Shown: one piece after another, positions 17,163 to 25,195 of the stretch
Numbering within the stretch: position 1 is the stretch's first letter
Layout: each line of letters starts with the position of its first letter
DNA from: DASQPR01 sp963724705
Lineage (GTDB): Bacteria; Actinomycetota; Actinomycetes; Mycobacteriales; Micromonosporaceae
Assembly (NCBI GenBank): GCA_963724705.1
Contig: CAVRVS010000002.1
Span: 682,001 to 746,000 of the forward strand
DNA: 64,000 bases
Direction: 5' to 3'
Position numbers and translations under genes: made by a program
Notes under the pieces: generated by a model
The model's input: the letters and a program-made list of their open reading frames with translations, nothing else
Told to the model about the DNA's origin: nothing
Databases searched by the model: none

Positions 17163-17926
17163 TGGATGGCGCACTCGCGGTCTTGAATTACGACCTGGTC
17201 GGTTACAAGCGCACGTGGCGCGGCTCAGCGATGAGTTCGTTCCTGCTGCCGGTGCTCTTCGTGCTCGGTTTCGGCATCAGCGTCGGCAGCCTGGTCAACA
17301 CGACTCAGCTCGGTGAGTCCTACCTGTCGTTCCTGGTGCCCGGCATGATCGCGTCGACGGCGCTGCAGGTCGCGTTCGGCGAGTCGACGTGGCCGGTGCA
17401 GACGAAGTTCGCGTGGATGCGGACATACCACGCCCAGTTCGCGGCGCCCCTCGCCATCAGGGACCTCGTCTTCGGAGACATGATCTTCCTCGTGCTGCGC
17501 GTCGCCAGCACGTCGGCGGTGTTCCTCCTCGTGACGTCGCTGTTCGGGGCGGTGCACTCGTGGTGGGCGCTGGCCGTGCTGCCGGCGTGCGGGCTGCTCG
17601 GCGTAGCGGTCGCCGCGCCGGTGTTCGCCTTTGCCGCCACTGTCGAGGGCAGCACCAACTATTTCGCGTTCCTGCAGCGCTTCATCGTCATCCCGATGTC
17701 GCTGTTCGCCGGCGTGTTTTACCCGGTGTCCTCGCTGCCGATCGGCATCCGGCCGCTGGCCTGGATCTCGCCGTTGTGGCACGGCGTCGAGATCTGCCGG
17801 GCCGCCACGCACGCCGACCACGGCTCCCTCTGGGCGCTGCTTGGACATGTTGCGTATCTCGCGCTGTGGGCGGTCGTCGGCTTGTGGCTGGCGCTGCGGC
17901 AATTCCGTCGTCGGCTCTCGGATTAG
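17159..17926 (+). CDS. ABC-2 type permease, first of two
   Basis: A 255-residue membrane protein with about six spans; the first is near residues 25-45. It starts in a GTGATG block that overlaps the ATPase stop by up to 4 nt. The segment QRFIVIPMSLFAGVFYPVSSLPIGIRPLAW is the conserved region of NodJ/DrrB-like ABC-2 permeases. It should pair with the neighbouring permease as a heterodimeric channel driven by the upstream ATPase. Lipid-linked or lipooligosaccharide-like substrates are common in this subgroup, but this is an inference. Confidence 0.93.
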   Translation: MMDGALAVLNYDLVGYKRTWRGSAMSSFLLPVLFVLGFGISVGSLVNTTQLGESYLSFLVPGMIASTALQVAFGESTWPVQTKFAWMRTYHAQFAAPLAIRDLVFGDMIFLVLRVASTSAVFLLVTSLFGAVHSWWALAVLPACGLLGVAVAAPVFAFAATVEGSTNYFAFLQRFIVIPMSLFAGVFYPVSSLPIGIRPLAWISPLWHGVEICRAATHADHGSLWALLGHVAYLALWAVVGLWLALRQFRRRLSD

Positions 17927-17936
17927 GGGACCGAAC

Positions 17937-18755
17937 GTGGTCGTTACCGCATTTTCGCCCGGCGTGTACGTCCGGCTGGACGCCGCGATGCGCCGATCGG
18001 GCGCCGTCACCGCTCGCAACGTCACCGCGCTGCGGTCGGCGTACTGGCTGCTGCTGCTCTCCGGCTTCTTCGAGCCGCTGCTCTATCTGCTGTCGATCGG
18101 CGTCGGGCTGGGCAAGCTCGTCGGCCGGATCCCGGTCGGCGGGGGCGAGACCGTGAGCTACCGGACGTTTGTGGCGCCGGCGATGCTGGCGGCGTCGGCG
18201 ATGACCGGTGCGCTGGCCGAGTCGACGTTCAACTTCTTCGGCAAGATGAAATATCAGAAGACGTTCGACGCGGTGCTCTCGACGCCGGTGCGACCGATGG
18301 AAATCGCGTTCGGCGAGCTGTGGTGGGCCATGTTCCGTGGCGCGCTCTACTCCGGTGCGTTCCTCGTGATCATGGTGTTCATGAACTTGACCAGCGCCGC
18401 GTGGGCCGCCCTGGCGTTCCCGGCGACACTGCTCGTCGGGTTCGCTTTCGGCAGCGTCGGCATGATGCTGTCCACCTTCATGCGCAGCTGGCAGGACTTC
18501 GACATCGTCGCGACCGTACAGATCGCGCTGTTCCTGTTCTCCGGCACGTTCGTCCCGTTGTCGGTCTACCACCAGGGATGGCTCCGGGCGCTCATCCAAG
18601 TGTCGCCGCTCTACCAGTCGGTCGCCCTGCTGCGCGGCATCACGCTCGGCCATCTCGAGCTGGGCATGCTCGTCCATGTGGCCTACTTGGCCGTCCTGGT
18701 CGCGGTCGGTCTCGTCGTCGCGTCCCGGCGGATGAGCACGCAGCTGCTCAAATAG
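17937..18755 (+). CDS. ABC-2 type permease, second of two
   Basis: A 272-residue membrane protein of the same family as its upstream neighbour, with about six spans and the conserved block LFLFSGTFVPLSVYHQGWLRALIQVSPL. The start is GTG 17937 (V-V-T-A-F-S-P-G), with AGGGGA at 17925-17930 six nt before it; the longer open frame from 17631 overlaps the previous gene and has no site. The 10-nt gap from the previous stop supports one operon. A perfect 16-bp terminator follows 55 nt after the stop. Confidence 0.93.
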   Translation: MVVTAFSPGVYVRLDAAMRRSGAVTARNVTALRSAYWLLLLSGFFEPLLYLLSIGVGLGKLVGRIPVGGGETVSYRTFVAPAMLAASAMTGALAESTFNFFGKMKYQKTFDAVLSTPVRPMEIAFGELWWAMFRGALYSGAFLVIMVFMNLTSAAWAALAFPATLLVGFAFGSVGMMLSTFMRSWQDFDIVATVQIALFLFSGTFVPLSVYHQGWLRALIQVSPLYQSVALLRGITLGHLELGMLVHVAYLAVLVAVGLVVASRRMSTQLLK

Positions 18756-18810
18756 GGCATCGCCCGGACTTGCCGAAACATCCCGGGTCCGGATCGACTG
18801 GCAAAGCAAA

Positions 18811-18846
18811 CGGCCGGCGTACGGGCATGAGCCCGTACGCCGGCCG
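18811..18846. terminator. perfect 16-bp stem terminator
   Basis: CGGCCGGCGTACGGGC (18811-18826) and GCCCGTACGCCGGCCG (18831-18846) are exact reverse complements around ATGA. It lies between the convergent ABC permease (stop 18755) and the YtxH-like gene (stop 18978) and can serve both. No U tract on either side. The remaining bases of 18756-18977 show nothing else. Confidence 0.8.
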
Positions 18847-18977
18847 AGTCAGTCCAGGTCAACCCGCAGCCGCTCGGCGGGAAGTGGCGGCGGCCAGGTG
18901 CTGCTCCGGCGCGGCCACGATGCTCGCGGCCGACGTCGATCGTGGATAGCCAGAGGCGCGTTCGAGCGGCGGTCGGA

Positions 18978-19274
18978 TCAGAAGCTGTTGGCCGACATCT
19001 TCTGGTCGTGCAGCTCATCGTCGAGTGCGACGTCGCCTTTGCCGTCGCGGTGGCGGACCTTGTCGGCGATCTTGCTGTTTGAGATCGTCTCTTTGCCCTG
19101 GTCCAGTAGTTTGGTGGCCTGCGCCTGGATCTGACCCGTCGTCTCGTGCACGGTCGGGTTGTCCATTGCCTTGCGGGCCGCCGTCATCATCTGGTCGTAC
19201 TTCTCGCGGCCGGCTCGCGTTCCGAACACGAAGCCCGCCGCCGCACCGGCCAGAAACATCATCTTGCCGCGCAT
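18978..19274 (-). CDS. YtxH-like small membrane protein
   Basis: A 98-residue protein with one N-terminal membrane segment (MMFLAGAAAGFVFGTRAGREKYDQM), the hallmark of YtxH-domain general-stress proteins. The remainder is hydrophilic and probably helical (VHETTGQIQAQATKLLDQGK), ending in an acidic patch. AAGGAG 6 nt before 19274 fixes the start at M-R-G-K-M-M-F. In Bacillus such proteins belong to the general stress response; regulation here is not visible. It ends against a bidirectional terminator. Confidence 0.88.
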   Translation of the reverse strand: MRGKMMFLAGAAAGFVFGTRAGREKYDQMMTAARKAMDNPTVHETTGQIQAQATKLLDQGKETISNSKIADKVRHRDGKGDVALDDELHDQKMSANSF

Positions 19275-19631
19275 GTCGATCTCCTTTCGCGGTGACCGGT
19301 TATGTCCTGCGTTCACCATTAGTGGGGCCATTGGTGTCGTGCCGTGTCATACATCCTCCTCCGCTGCCGCCGGCGGCGCATGTCGACTACCCCATTTCGG
19401 GCACGATCGCTTCTGCTCGTGTTGTTACCCGCTTTGGCCGATTCCGAACCGGACGTCGCAGCGTTCGATTCAAAGCAGCCGTGAGCTGTCCGCACGAGTT
19501 GATCTTGGCTGCCCCGGCGTGGCCGTCATCGAACAAGGACCACTATCCGGTGGCGAACCCACCGACCATGTCATGTACTCTTGTCCGGTCGCACCGCGCG
19601 GCCTGTCTCGGCATGGCCCGCGCCGGCACGA
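19275..19631. other. intergenic stretch, no gene seen
   Basis: The 357 bases between the YtxH-like gene and the tRNA contain only overlapping short frames with poor codon character. A TACTCT hexamer about 60 nt before the tRNA could be its -10 element, but no matching -35 at standard spacing is convincing. I see no repeat or RNA structure worth naming. Confidence 0.5.
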
Positions 19632-19707
19632 TCCCCTGTAGCTCAATTGGCAGAGCAGCCGGCTGTTAACCGGCAGGTTCTTGGTTCGAGTCCAAGTGGG
19701 GGAGCCA
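19632..19707 (+). tRNA. tRNA-Asn(GTT), CCA encoded
   Basis: A full cloverleaf can be drawn: acceptor TCCCCTG with TGGGGGA (two wobble pairs), D stem GCTC/GAGC, anticodon stem GCCGG/CCGGC with loop CTGTTAA, and T stem CTTGG/CCAAG around TTCGAGT. The anticodon GTT decodes asparagine. The discriminator G at 19704 is followed by an encoded CCA. No integrase gene or duplicated 3' end is seen nearby, so there is no sign that it serves as an attachment site. Confidence 0.97.
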
Positions 19708-19965
19708 ACAATTCATTTCGATCGATCGGGTTCGGTGTGCGAGCCTGGCGATCGTGTCAGCTGAGGCCCGATCACAGATCAATCCGTACCGGCTCTATGT
19801 GTTCGGTCTGGGCTTTGGCGGTTCGCTGCTTATGGGCGCTGTGGCGCCGCCACCATTCGTGTCCGGGCCACCCAGCCCGGCCGTGGCCGCGCCGGAGACC
19901 TTCGGCTCGTAACACGGGGATCGAGTCATCTAAGCCGGGTAGTCCCGAAGCCCCGTGGTGACCGT

Positions 19966-22785
19966 CTATGCGGCGTGCAGCACGTCGGCGACGGCCGTAC
20001 GCGACGTCACGTCGAGCTTGCGGAGGATGTTCGAGACGTGCACGGCCGCGGTCTTCGGCGAGATGTAGAGACGGCGCGCGAGTTCCGCATTCGTCAAGCC
20101 AGCGGCGACGAGTTGTGCGACCTCGCGTTCGCGCGGGGTGAGTGCCGCCGGACCGCTGACGGCGTCCTCATCCGGCGCGGGCATGCCCGCTCGTTCCCGC
20201 AGCTCGGTCAGCTGTGTGACGCGCCAACCGCCCCACTTCGCGAGCAGCGGTCCGGCCACGGCGAGCGCCTGCGTCGCTTCGTCCGGCCGGTCAAGCGCGA
20301 GCAAACAGGACGCCACGCCTGCGTATGCCGTGCCACGGATCCAGCCCGGCAGCGCCTCGTGAATGGCAGCGGCCCGATATCCGTCGAGCGCTTTCGAGTG
20401 CGCGCCGGCCGCCTCGTCCAACTGGGCGTGCACGAGTTCGTTCCACCCCGGGTCGGGTGTCTCGCCGAGGCCGGCTTCGGTCAGGGTCCGTACGTCGTCG
20501 AGGGGCAGGCCACCGGCCAGTGCCGCCGAGACCACGTCGTGTGTGTAGTCACCGCCACCTGGGCCGCGCATGGCCATGCCGTCGAGCATGTCCCGCAGCG
20601 CCGCCGTCGCCCGTTCGCGGTCGCCGCGACGGCAGGCAACGTGGAAGACCAGGCCGGCGATCTGTGAATTGGATGGCAGCGGGATCCCGGAGAGCATCGT
20701 CACGATCTCCTCGGCCAGATCCAGGTCACCGTCCTCCAGCGCAAGGCCGGCCTGGAGGACGGTGTGGTAGTCGGCCTGGCGGCCAGCCTGCCGGAAGCGG
20801 TATTCGCGCTTGCGGCCCTCGGCGACCATCGCTCGGGCCGCGGCGAGATCACCCTCGCCGACGGCCACCACGGCGAGGCCCTGGTAATAGGCGGCCACCG
20901 CGAAATGGTGGAAGCCGGCCTGCTCGGCGTCGGCGCGCATGCGTTCCAGCAGCTCGGCCTGCTCCCTGATTGACGACGCGGGCAGGTTGAACGCGATGTT
21001 GTGCACGGCCCGCGCGGCGAGCACCCAAGCGCCGGCCTTCTCCGCGTCCGTCGCCGCGCTCAGCAGCATCTCCTGGCCGTCATGGCGACGGGACGTGTGC
21101 GAGACGAGCGCGGAGCCCATCTCGGTCAGTGCGGCCAGCCGGGTGAGCGGCAGCTCGTGCGCGGCGGCCAGATCGAGCGCACGGGCCGACCAGTCCAACG
21201 ACTTGTCCACCTCGTCCGCGAGCATGTACGACTGAGCCACGGTCGCCATCGCCTGACCCATTTGCTCGCCGATCGGCAGCGTGTCGATCATCTGCTCGAT
21301 CTCCGTGGTGGCGGCACGCATTCCGGCCAGGTCGTCGAGCTCGTACGTCAGGCGTACCAACAGGACGAGCGCGTCTACCTCGTCGCCCGCGCTCATGGAA
21401 CGGTCGCGCCATCGTTGCGCATAGCTCAGCGCGTCGCTCAGCAAACCGGCCAACCAGGCGGCTCGGGCGGCGGCGCTGAGCAGGACCGTATCGTGCGCGG
21501 ACTGTTCGAGACCGAGTTCGGCCAGCTGTAGCGCCTGATAGACCGAACCGATCTGGAGATAGGCGACGCTGCCCGCGCGCGCGGCCGCGACCATGTCGTC
21601 ATAGCGCCGGGCGCCGTTGGCGTGATAGGCCACGAGAGCCGGTTCGCCGCCGTCGACCGGGCTGGGCCGCCGGCCACCGCGTTGGGTCGCGCGTCCCGCC
21701 ACCGCGTCCGCGGCTGCGACGTCTTCGTACCCCTGGAAGCCCAGCGCGAGCAGTGCGTCGAGTGCGGCCTCGTGCAACCGCCGGCGCTCGCGCCCGAGGA
21801 GCGAACCGGTGATCGCCTCGCGAACCAATGCATGCCGGAACACGAATTCGTCCTCGCCGGATTCGACGAGAACCCCACGGTCGACGAACTCGCGGAGCGC
21901 CCAGATGAGTTCCGACTCGCCCACGCCGGTCACTGTGGCCAAAAGGTCGAAGGGAATGCGCTGGCCGAGCACGGCAGCGGCCTCGAGGAGTCGCAATTGG
22001 GCCGGCTCAAGGTCGTCACTCTGCCGGCGCAGCACCTCGGCGAGGCTCCACGGCAGCGGCTGGTCGCAGAGCTTCTCCAGGTCATTCGAATCTTGCGCGC
22101 GCAGCAGCTCTTCCAGGTAGAACGGGTTGCCGCCGGTGCGCTGGTGCAGGGCCATCACCGTGCGGTAGGGGGCCGGTCGACCGGTCGCCTGCGACAGTAG
22201 TTGCGACGTCTCGTCCGCGGTGAGTCGATCGAGCAAGAGATGGGTGACCTCGTGTCGTCGCTCCAGGCGAGCGAGCAGCGCATCGACCGGCTGCCGCCGG
22301 GTGACTTCGGCCGGACGGTAGGTGCCGATGAGCAGGCGCGTGCCGTTCAAGTCGGCGAGATGCTCGAACAACGCGGTGCTCTCCGCATCGGCCCAATGCA
22401 GGTCCTCGAACACGATGACGGCCGGGCCGTCGCCAATCAGACCGGCGACCAGCGTGAGCGCCGCCCGCTGGCGATCCGCCGGGCTGCGCGATGTGTCACA
22501 CACCTCGTCGACCAGCGAGCCGTCGGCGGGCAGGTTTGCGATGGCATCCAACAACAACTCATATGGCCGGCCGAGTGAGCCCGGTTGCGCGTCGCCCGCA
22601 ATCACCAGCGCCTGGTCGCCGACCGCGGCGACGAGCTCGTTGATGAGTCGCGTCTTGCCGATGCCCGGCTCGCCGGCCACGATCGCGACTTGCGGGCGCG
22701 ACGACGACACGAGCCGCATCAATCGATGCAGCTCGTGGTCGCGCCCGATCATCACCGGGCTGGCTCCGCCGCGCGTGGCCCGCAC
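19966..22785 (-). CDS. LuxR-family regulator with AAA ATPase domain (LAL)
   Basis: A 939-residue large ATP-binding LuxR regulator. Walker A GEPGIGKT lies near residue 40 and Walker B VIVFEDLHWAD near 125, so nucleotide binding looks intact. A long TPR-like helical region fills the middle, and the last 65 residues are a LuxR helix-turn-helix (LTPREREVAQLVAAGLTNAELARRLYISPKT). Such proteins activate target operons in response to a ligand or protein partner. GTG 22785 starts 7 nt after TACCCT, so the mRNA is probably leaderless. A small same-strand gene overlaps its start. Targets are not evident. Confidence 0.93.
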   Translation of the reverse strand: MRATRGGASPVMIGRDHELHRLMRLVSSSRPQVAIVAGEPGIGKTRLINELVAAVGDQALVIAGDAQPGSLGRPYELLLDAIANLPADGSLVDEVCDTSRSPADRQRAALTLVAGLIGDGPAVIVFEDLHWADAESTALFEHLADLNGTRLLIGTYRPAEVTRRQPVDALLARLERRHEVTHLLLDRLTADETSQLLSQATGRPAPYRTVMALHQRTGGNPFYLEELLRAQDSNDLEKLCDQPLPWSLAEVLRRQSDDLEPAQLRLLEAAAVLGQRIPFDLLATVTGVGESELIWALREFVDRGVLVESGEDEFVFRHALVREAITGSLLGRERRRLHEAALDALLALGFQGYEDVAAADAVAGRATQRGGRRPSPVDGGEPALVAYHANGARRYDDMVAAARAGSVAYLQIGSVYQALQLAELGLEQSAHDTVLLSAAARAAWLAGLLSDALSYAQRWRDRSMSAGDEVDALVLLVRLTYELDDLAGMRAATTEIEQMIDTLPIGEQMGQAMATVAQSYMLADEVDKSLDWSARALDLAAAHELPLTRLAALTEMGSALVSHTSRRHDGQEMLLSAATDAEKAGAWVLAARAVHNIAFNLPASSIREQAELLERMRADAEQAGFHHFAVAAYYQGLAVVAVGEGDLAAARAMVAEGRKREYRFRQAGRQADYHTVLQAGLALEDGDLDLAEEIVTMLSGIPLPSNSQIAGLVFHVACRRGDRERATAALRDMLDGMAMRGPGGGDYTHDVVSAALAGGLPLDDVRTLTEAGLGETPDPGWNELVHAQLDEAAGAHSKALDGYRAAAIHEALPGWIRGTAYAGVASCLLALDRPDEATQALAVAGPLLAKWGGWRVTQLTELRERAGMPAPDEDAVSGPAALTPREREVAQLVAAGLTNAELARRLYISPKTAAVHVSNILRKLDVTSRTAVADVLHAA

Positions 22786-22967
22786 GCAGCAAGGGTACCG
22801 GCGCCGTAGGACACCGGCCGACTGTCAGGGTCCGGCGAACGTGCCGCGCGGCGTGCGCGCCGTCCGCGCTTGGCCTCCTGGAGGAGGCTCCACCGCTGCG
22901 CGTCTTCCATCAACTCGTCGCGGTGCTGGCGGCTGATGATCAACATGCCTTCTGGGTACGCGAACAT
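22752..22967 (-). CDS. small basic protein overlapping the LAL gene
   Basis: A 71-residue protein beginning M-F-A-Y-P-E-G-M-L-I-I-S-R-Q. GGGAG lies 6 nt upstream of 22967, a good ribosome site, whereas the longer frame back to 23087 crosses the palindrome and lacks one. The helical segment HRDELMEDAQRWSLLQEAKRGRRARRAAR is basic and could bind nucleic acid. The gene overlaps the first 34 nt of the LAL regulator in another frame, suggesting coupled expression. Family not recognised. Confidence 0.55.
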   Translation of the reverse strand: MFAYPEGMLIISRQHRDELMEDAQRWSLLQEAKRGRRARRAARSPDPDSRPVSYGAGTLAACGPRAAEPAR

Positions 22968-23067
22968 TTCTGTCTCCCGGTGCTCTCGCTCGTTCTTGAT
23001 GTCTCTATCCTTCGATTTCGGACGGCGTGGCACATCGGCACCGATGACGTATTCCGGCGGCGCGCAC

Positions 23068-23094
23068 ATACCTAGTCCCGTGGGCACTAGGTAT
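23068..23094. promoter_or_regulatory. CTAG-containing palindrome
   Basis: ATACCTAGT (23068-23076) and ACTAGGTAT (23086-23094) are perfect 9-bp arms around a 9-bp spacer; a further CCTAG lies at 23102-23106. It is about 100 bp upstream of the small gene and the LAL regulator (minus) and 172 bp before the GT-C gene (plus). The rare CTAG tetranucleotide and the symmetry suggest an operator. Nothing else is seen in 22968-23265. Confidence 0.45.
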
Positions 23095-23265
23095 AGGTAT
23101 GCCTAGAGGGTGGCTGGCCTCGTACGATGGCGCGGACTGACCCGCGTAGCAGCGACCCCGATCAGCCTGAACTGAACCTGAACGGGCATGATGTTCGGGC
23201 AGCGTGGCGTGCGGCATTCGTGGCACGCTTGACCGGTTTGTACTTCTCCACGTTGGGACTGTCGG

Positions 23266-24714
23266 GTGAATGAGGAACCGATCGGCTCGCCCTCGGGCAA
23301 TGCACCGAACGAGGCGGAGCCGACCCGTCGAGCGACCACGCCGGGCATCATGATCGCTCCGGGCGACGGCTCGGATGGCAACGGCGACGCTCCCAACACG
23401 GACCACGCTCTTGCCGACCGCGGCGCTGTTGCCGGCGGCGGCGCCCTTGCGGACGGTGCCGCCCTTGCGGACGGCGCCGCTCGTGCCGACGGCGCCGTTC
23501 TTGCCGACGGCGCCGCTCGTGCCGACGGTGGAAATCAGGCGCCGGCCGTCGCGACGCCGGCTACCGGGGATGGTGGCACCGACCGCAGGGACGCGCGTCT
23601 CGGCTACGCAAAGACCGTCGCCGGGGTGCTGATCGCCTATGCCGCGCTACGTGGCCTGTGTCTGGCGTTCGTGTTGACCTGGGGATATCACGCCGGCGTC
23701 ACCCCGGTCCACTTGTTCGACCGGTTCGACATGTCCGGTTACATCCACATCGCCATGTTCGGCTACGACAAGGCGCTGACGTACGGCCCGGACGGCATCC
23801 CCAAAACCACGAACCTGGCGTTCTTCCCGCTCTACCCGGGCATGATCCGGGCGGTCGTCGCCGTATCGCCGCTGTCGTACGTCTCGGCCGGTCTCCTCGT
23901 GGCTTGGCTGTCCTCGCTCGCGGCCGCGTGGGGCTTGTTCGCGGTTGGTAGCCAGCTCTACAACCGGCGAGTCGGCGTACTGCTGGTCGTGCTGTGGGCG
24001 GTGCTGCCGTACGCCATCGACGAGTCGCTGGGGCTGACCGAGTCTCTATTTACGGCACTCGCGGCCTGGTGTTTCTATGCCCTGCTGAAACGACGCTGGC
24101 TCACCGCCGGCGTGCTGTGCATGATCTCCGGACTGAGCCGACCGACCGCGGTGGCCCTCATGGCCGCGGTCGGAGTGGCCGCCCTGATCGCGCTGTTCCA
24201 GCGGGAAAAGCCGTGGTGGCGACCCATCGTCGCGACCGCGATAACGCCACTCGGCTGGCTCGCCTACCTCGTGTGGGTGGCTCGCCGGCTCCATCGCTCC
24301 GATGGCTGGTTCTATGTGCAGGACAAGGCGTGGCGTTCATCGTTTGATGGCGGCCGGTATTCGTTCCACATGGCGCTCGACACCCTGCGGGGACATCAGA
24401 AGACGATCGAGCCGTACGTCGTCACTCTCACACTTGTGATCATCGTCGTGCTCTTCGTCCTCAGCATCATCGAACGCCAACCAACATCGATGATCGTCTA
24501 CTCGGCCGTGCTTTTCATCACGACCGTAGGCGGCACGAACTACTACCACACCGACCCTCGCCATCTGCTTCCCGCGTTCCCACTCCTTCTGCCACTCGCG
24601 GTCGGCGCCTCTCGTATGCGCGTGCGAAACCTCGCCGCGGTCCTGGCCGTGATGACCGCCGTGAGTGTGTGGTACGGCGGCTGGCTGGCGATAGTCTGGG
24701 GATTCTCGTACTGA
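23266..24714 (+). CDS. GT-C type membrane mannosyltransferase-like protein
   Basis: A 482-residue protein. The first 110 residues are hydrophilic and include five hexapeptides of the ALADGA type encoded by 18-bp repeats (23443-23532). The rest has about 10 spans and resembles PIG-V/GT-C mannosyltransferases: FDMSGYIHIAMFGY carries the loop acidic residue after span 1, and TNLAFFPLYPGMI, ESLGLTESLFTALAAW and GGTNYYHTDPRHLLPAFP are family-like. It likely transfers a sugar from a polyprenyl-phosphate donor on the outer membrane face. The start is GTG 23266 (M-N-E-E-P-I); its ribosome site is weak. Confidence 0.82.
   Translation: MNEEPIGSPSGNAPNEAEPTRRATTPGIMIAPGDGSDGNGDAPNTDHALADRGAVAGGGALADGAALADGAARADGAVLADGAARADGGNQAPAVATPATGDGGTDRRDARLGYAKTVAGVLIAYAALRGLCLAFVLTWGYHAGVTPVHLFDRFDMSGYIHIAMFGYDKALTYGPDGIPKTTNLAFFPLYPGMIRAVVAVSPLSYVSAGLLVAWLSSLAAAWGLFAVGSQLYNRRVGVLLVVLWAVLPYAIDESLGLTESLFTALAAWCFYALLKRRWLTAGVLCMISGLSRPTAVALMAAVGVAALIALFQREKPWWRPIVATAITPLGWLAYLVWVARRLHRSDGWFYVQDKAWRSSFDGGRYSFHMALDTLRGHQKTIEPYVVTLTLVIIVVLFVLSIIERQPTSMIVYSAVLFITTVGGTNYYHTDPRHLLPAFPLLLPLAVGASRMRVRNLAAVLAVMTAVSVWYGGWLAIVWGFSY
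23443..23532 (+). repeat. five 18-bp coding repeats
   Basis: Units at 23443, 23461, 23479, 23497 and 23515 each encode a hexapeptide close to A-L-A-D-G-A. The first two differ by one base. They form a flexible hydrophilic N-terminal tail on the membrane glycosyltransferase and could vary in copy number by slippage. Confidence 0.75.
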
Positions 24715-24792
24715 CGCGTGAGGCATGTGCGCCACATACCGTGCCCATTGTGGATAGCCGGTGTGTCCGGCGGACTCGGGTCCGCATCGCTT

Positions 24793-24822
24793 GCTAGCCT
24801 CCTCGCTAGCGTTTCGGCTAGC
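24793..24822. promoter_or_regulatory. three GCTAGC sites at 12-bp spacing
   Basis: The palindrome GCTAGC occurs at 24793, 24805 and 24817, exactly 12 bp apart, ending 14 bp before the start codon of a ribbon-helix-helix protein. Ribbon-helix-helix repressors typically bind such short phased repeats cooperatively and repress their own operon, so this is probably an autoregulatory operator. AGGTGG (24825-24830) is the ribosome site that follows. Confidence 0.65.
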
Positions 24823-24835
24823 AGAGGTGGGATGG

Positions 24836-25195
24836 ATGGCGGACACGACTGATCGGCTGCGTGCGATCGCCCCCGACGCGGCGCTCGTGCCGATGGCGTC
24901 GCTGGCAGCGGGTGAATTCACGCTAGCGATGCCGGCGCGGCGTCCGCGGTGGGAACGCGTGCAGGTCAATGCGCGGGTACGAGTAGAGGTCGAGCACGTC
25001 CTGCAGCAGTTCGTCCGTGACCACGACACCACTGTCCAGAGCTGTGTCGACCTGGCGCTGGCGGAGTTCCTGACGGCGCGGGGCTACCCGCCCGGGGCGG
25101 CGCAGGACCACGACGGAGCCCGGAGCTATCCGGACGACGACCCCCACGATCAGCGCGCGGACGACCCGCAGCACTTCATAGTCGGCACGCCGTGA
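24836..25195 (+). CDS. ribbon-helix-helix domain protein
   Basis: A 119-residue protein starting at ATG 24836 behind AGGTGG. Residues about 42-83 fit a ribbon-helix-helix DNA-binding fold: strand VQVNARV, a first helix through VEVEHVLQQFVRDHD, and a second helix TVQSCVDLALAEFLTARG. The C-terminal 35 residues are acidic and probably disordered. The gene directly follows three phased GCTAGC sites and overlaps the next gene by 4 nt (GTGA), so the two form one operon that it may repress. Similar pairs occur on actinobacterial plasmids and integrative elements, but no other element genes are here. Confidence 0.7.
   Translation: MADTTDRLRAIAPDAALVPMASLAAGEFTLAMPARRPRWERVQVNARVRVEVEHVLQQFVRDHDTTVQSCVDLALAEFLTARGYPPGAAQDHDGARSYPDDDPHDQRADDPQHFIVGTP

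Noticed and set aside
19632..19965. tRNA-Asn as an attachment site for an integrated element
   Set aside because: No integrase gene and no duplicated tRNA 3' end downstream; flanking genes look like normal chromosome.
24749..24757. TGTGGATAG as a DnaA box or plasmid origin near the SpdB-like module
   Set aside because: Single imperfect match with no iterons, AT-rich region or replication gene.
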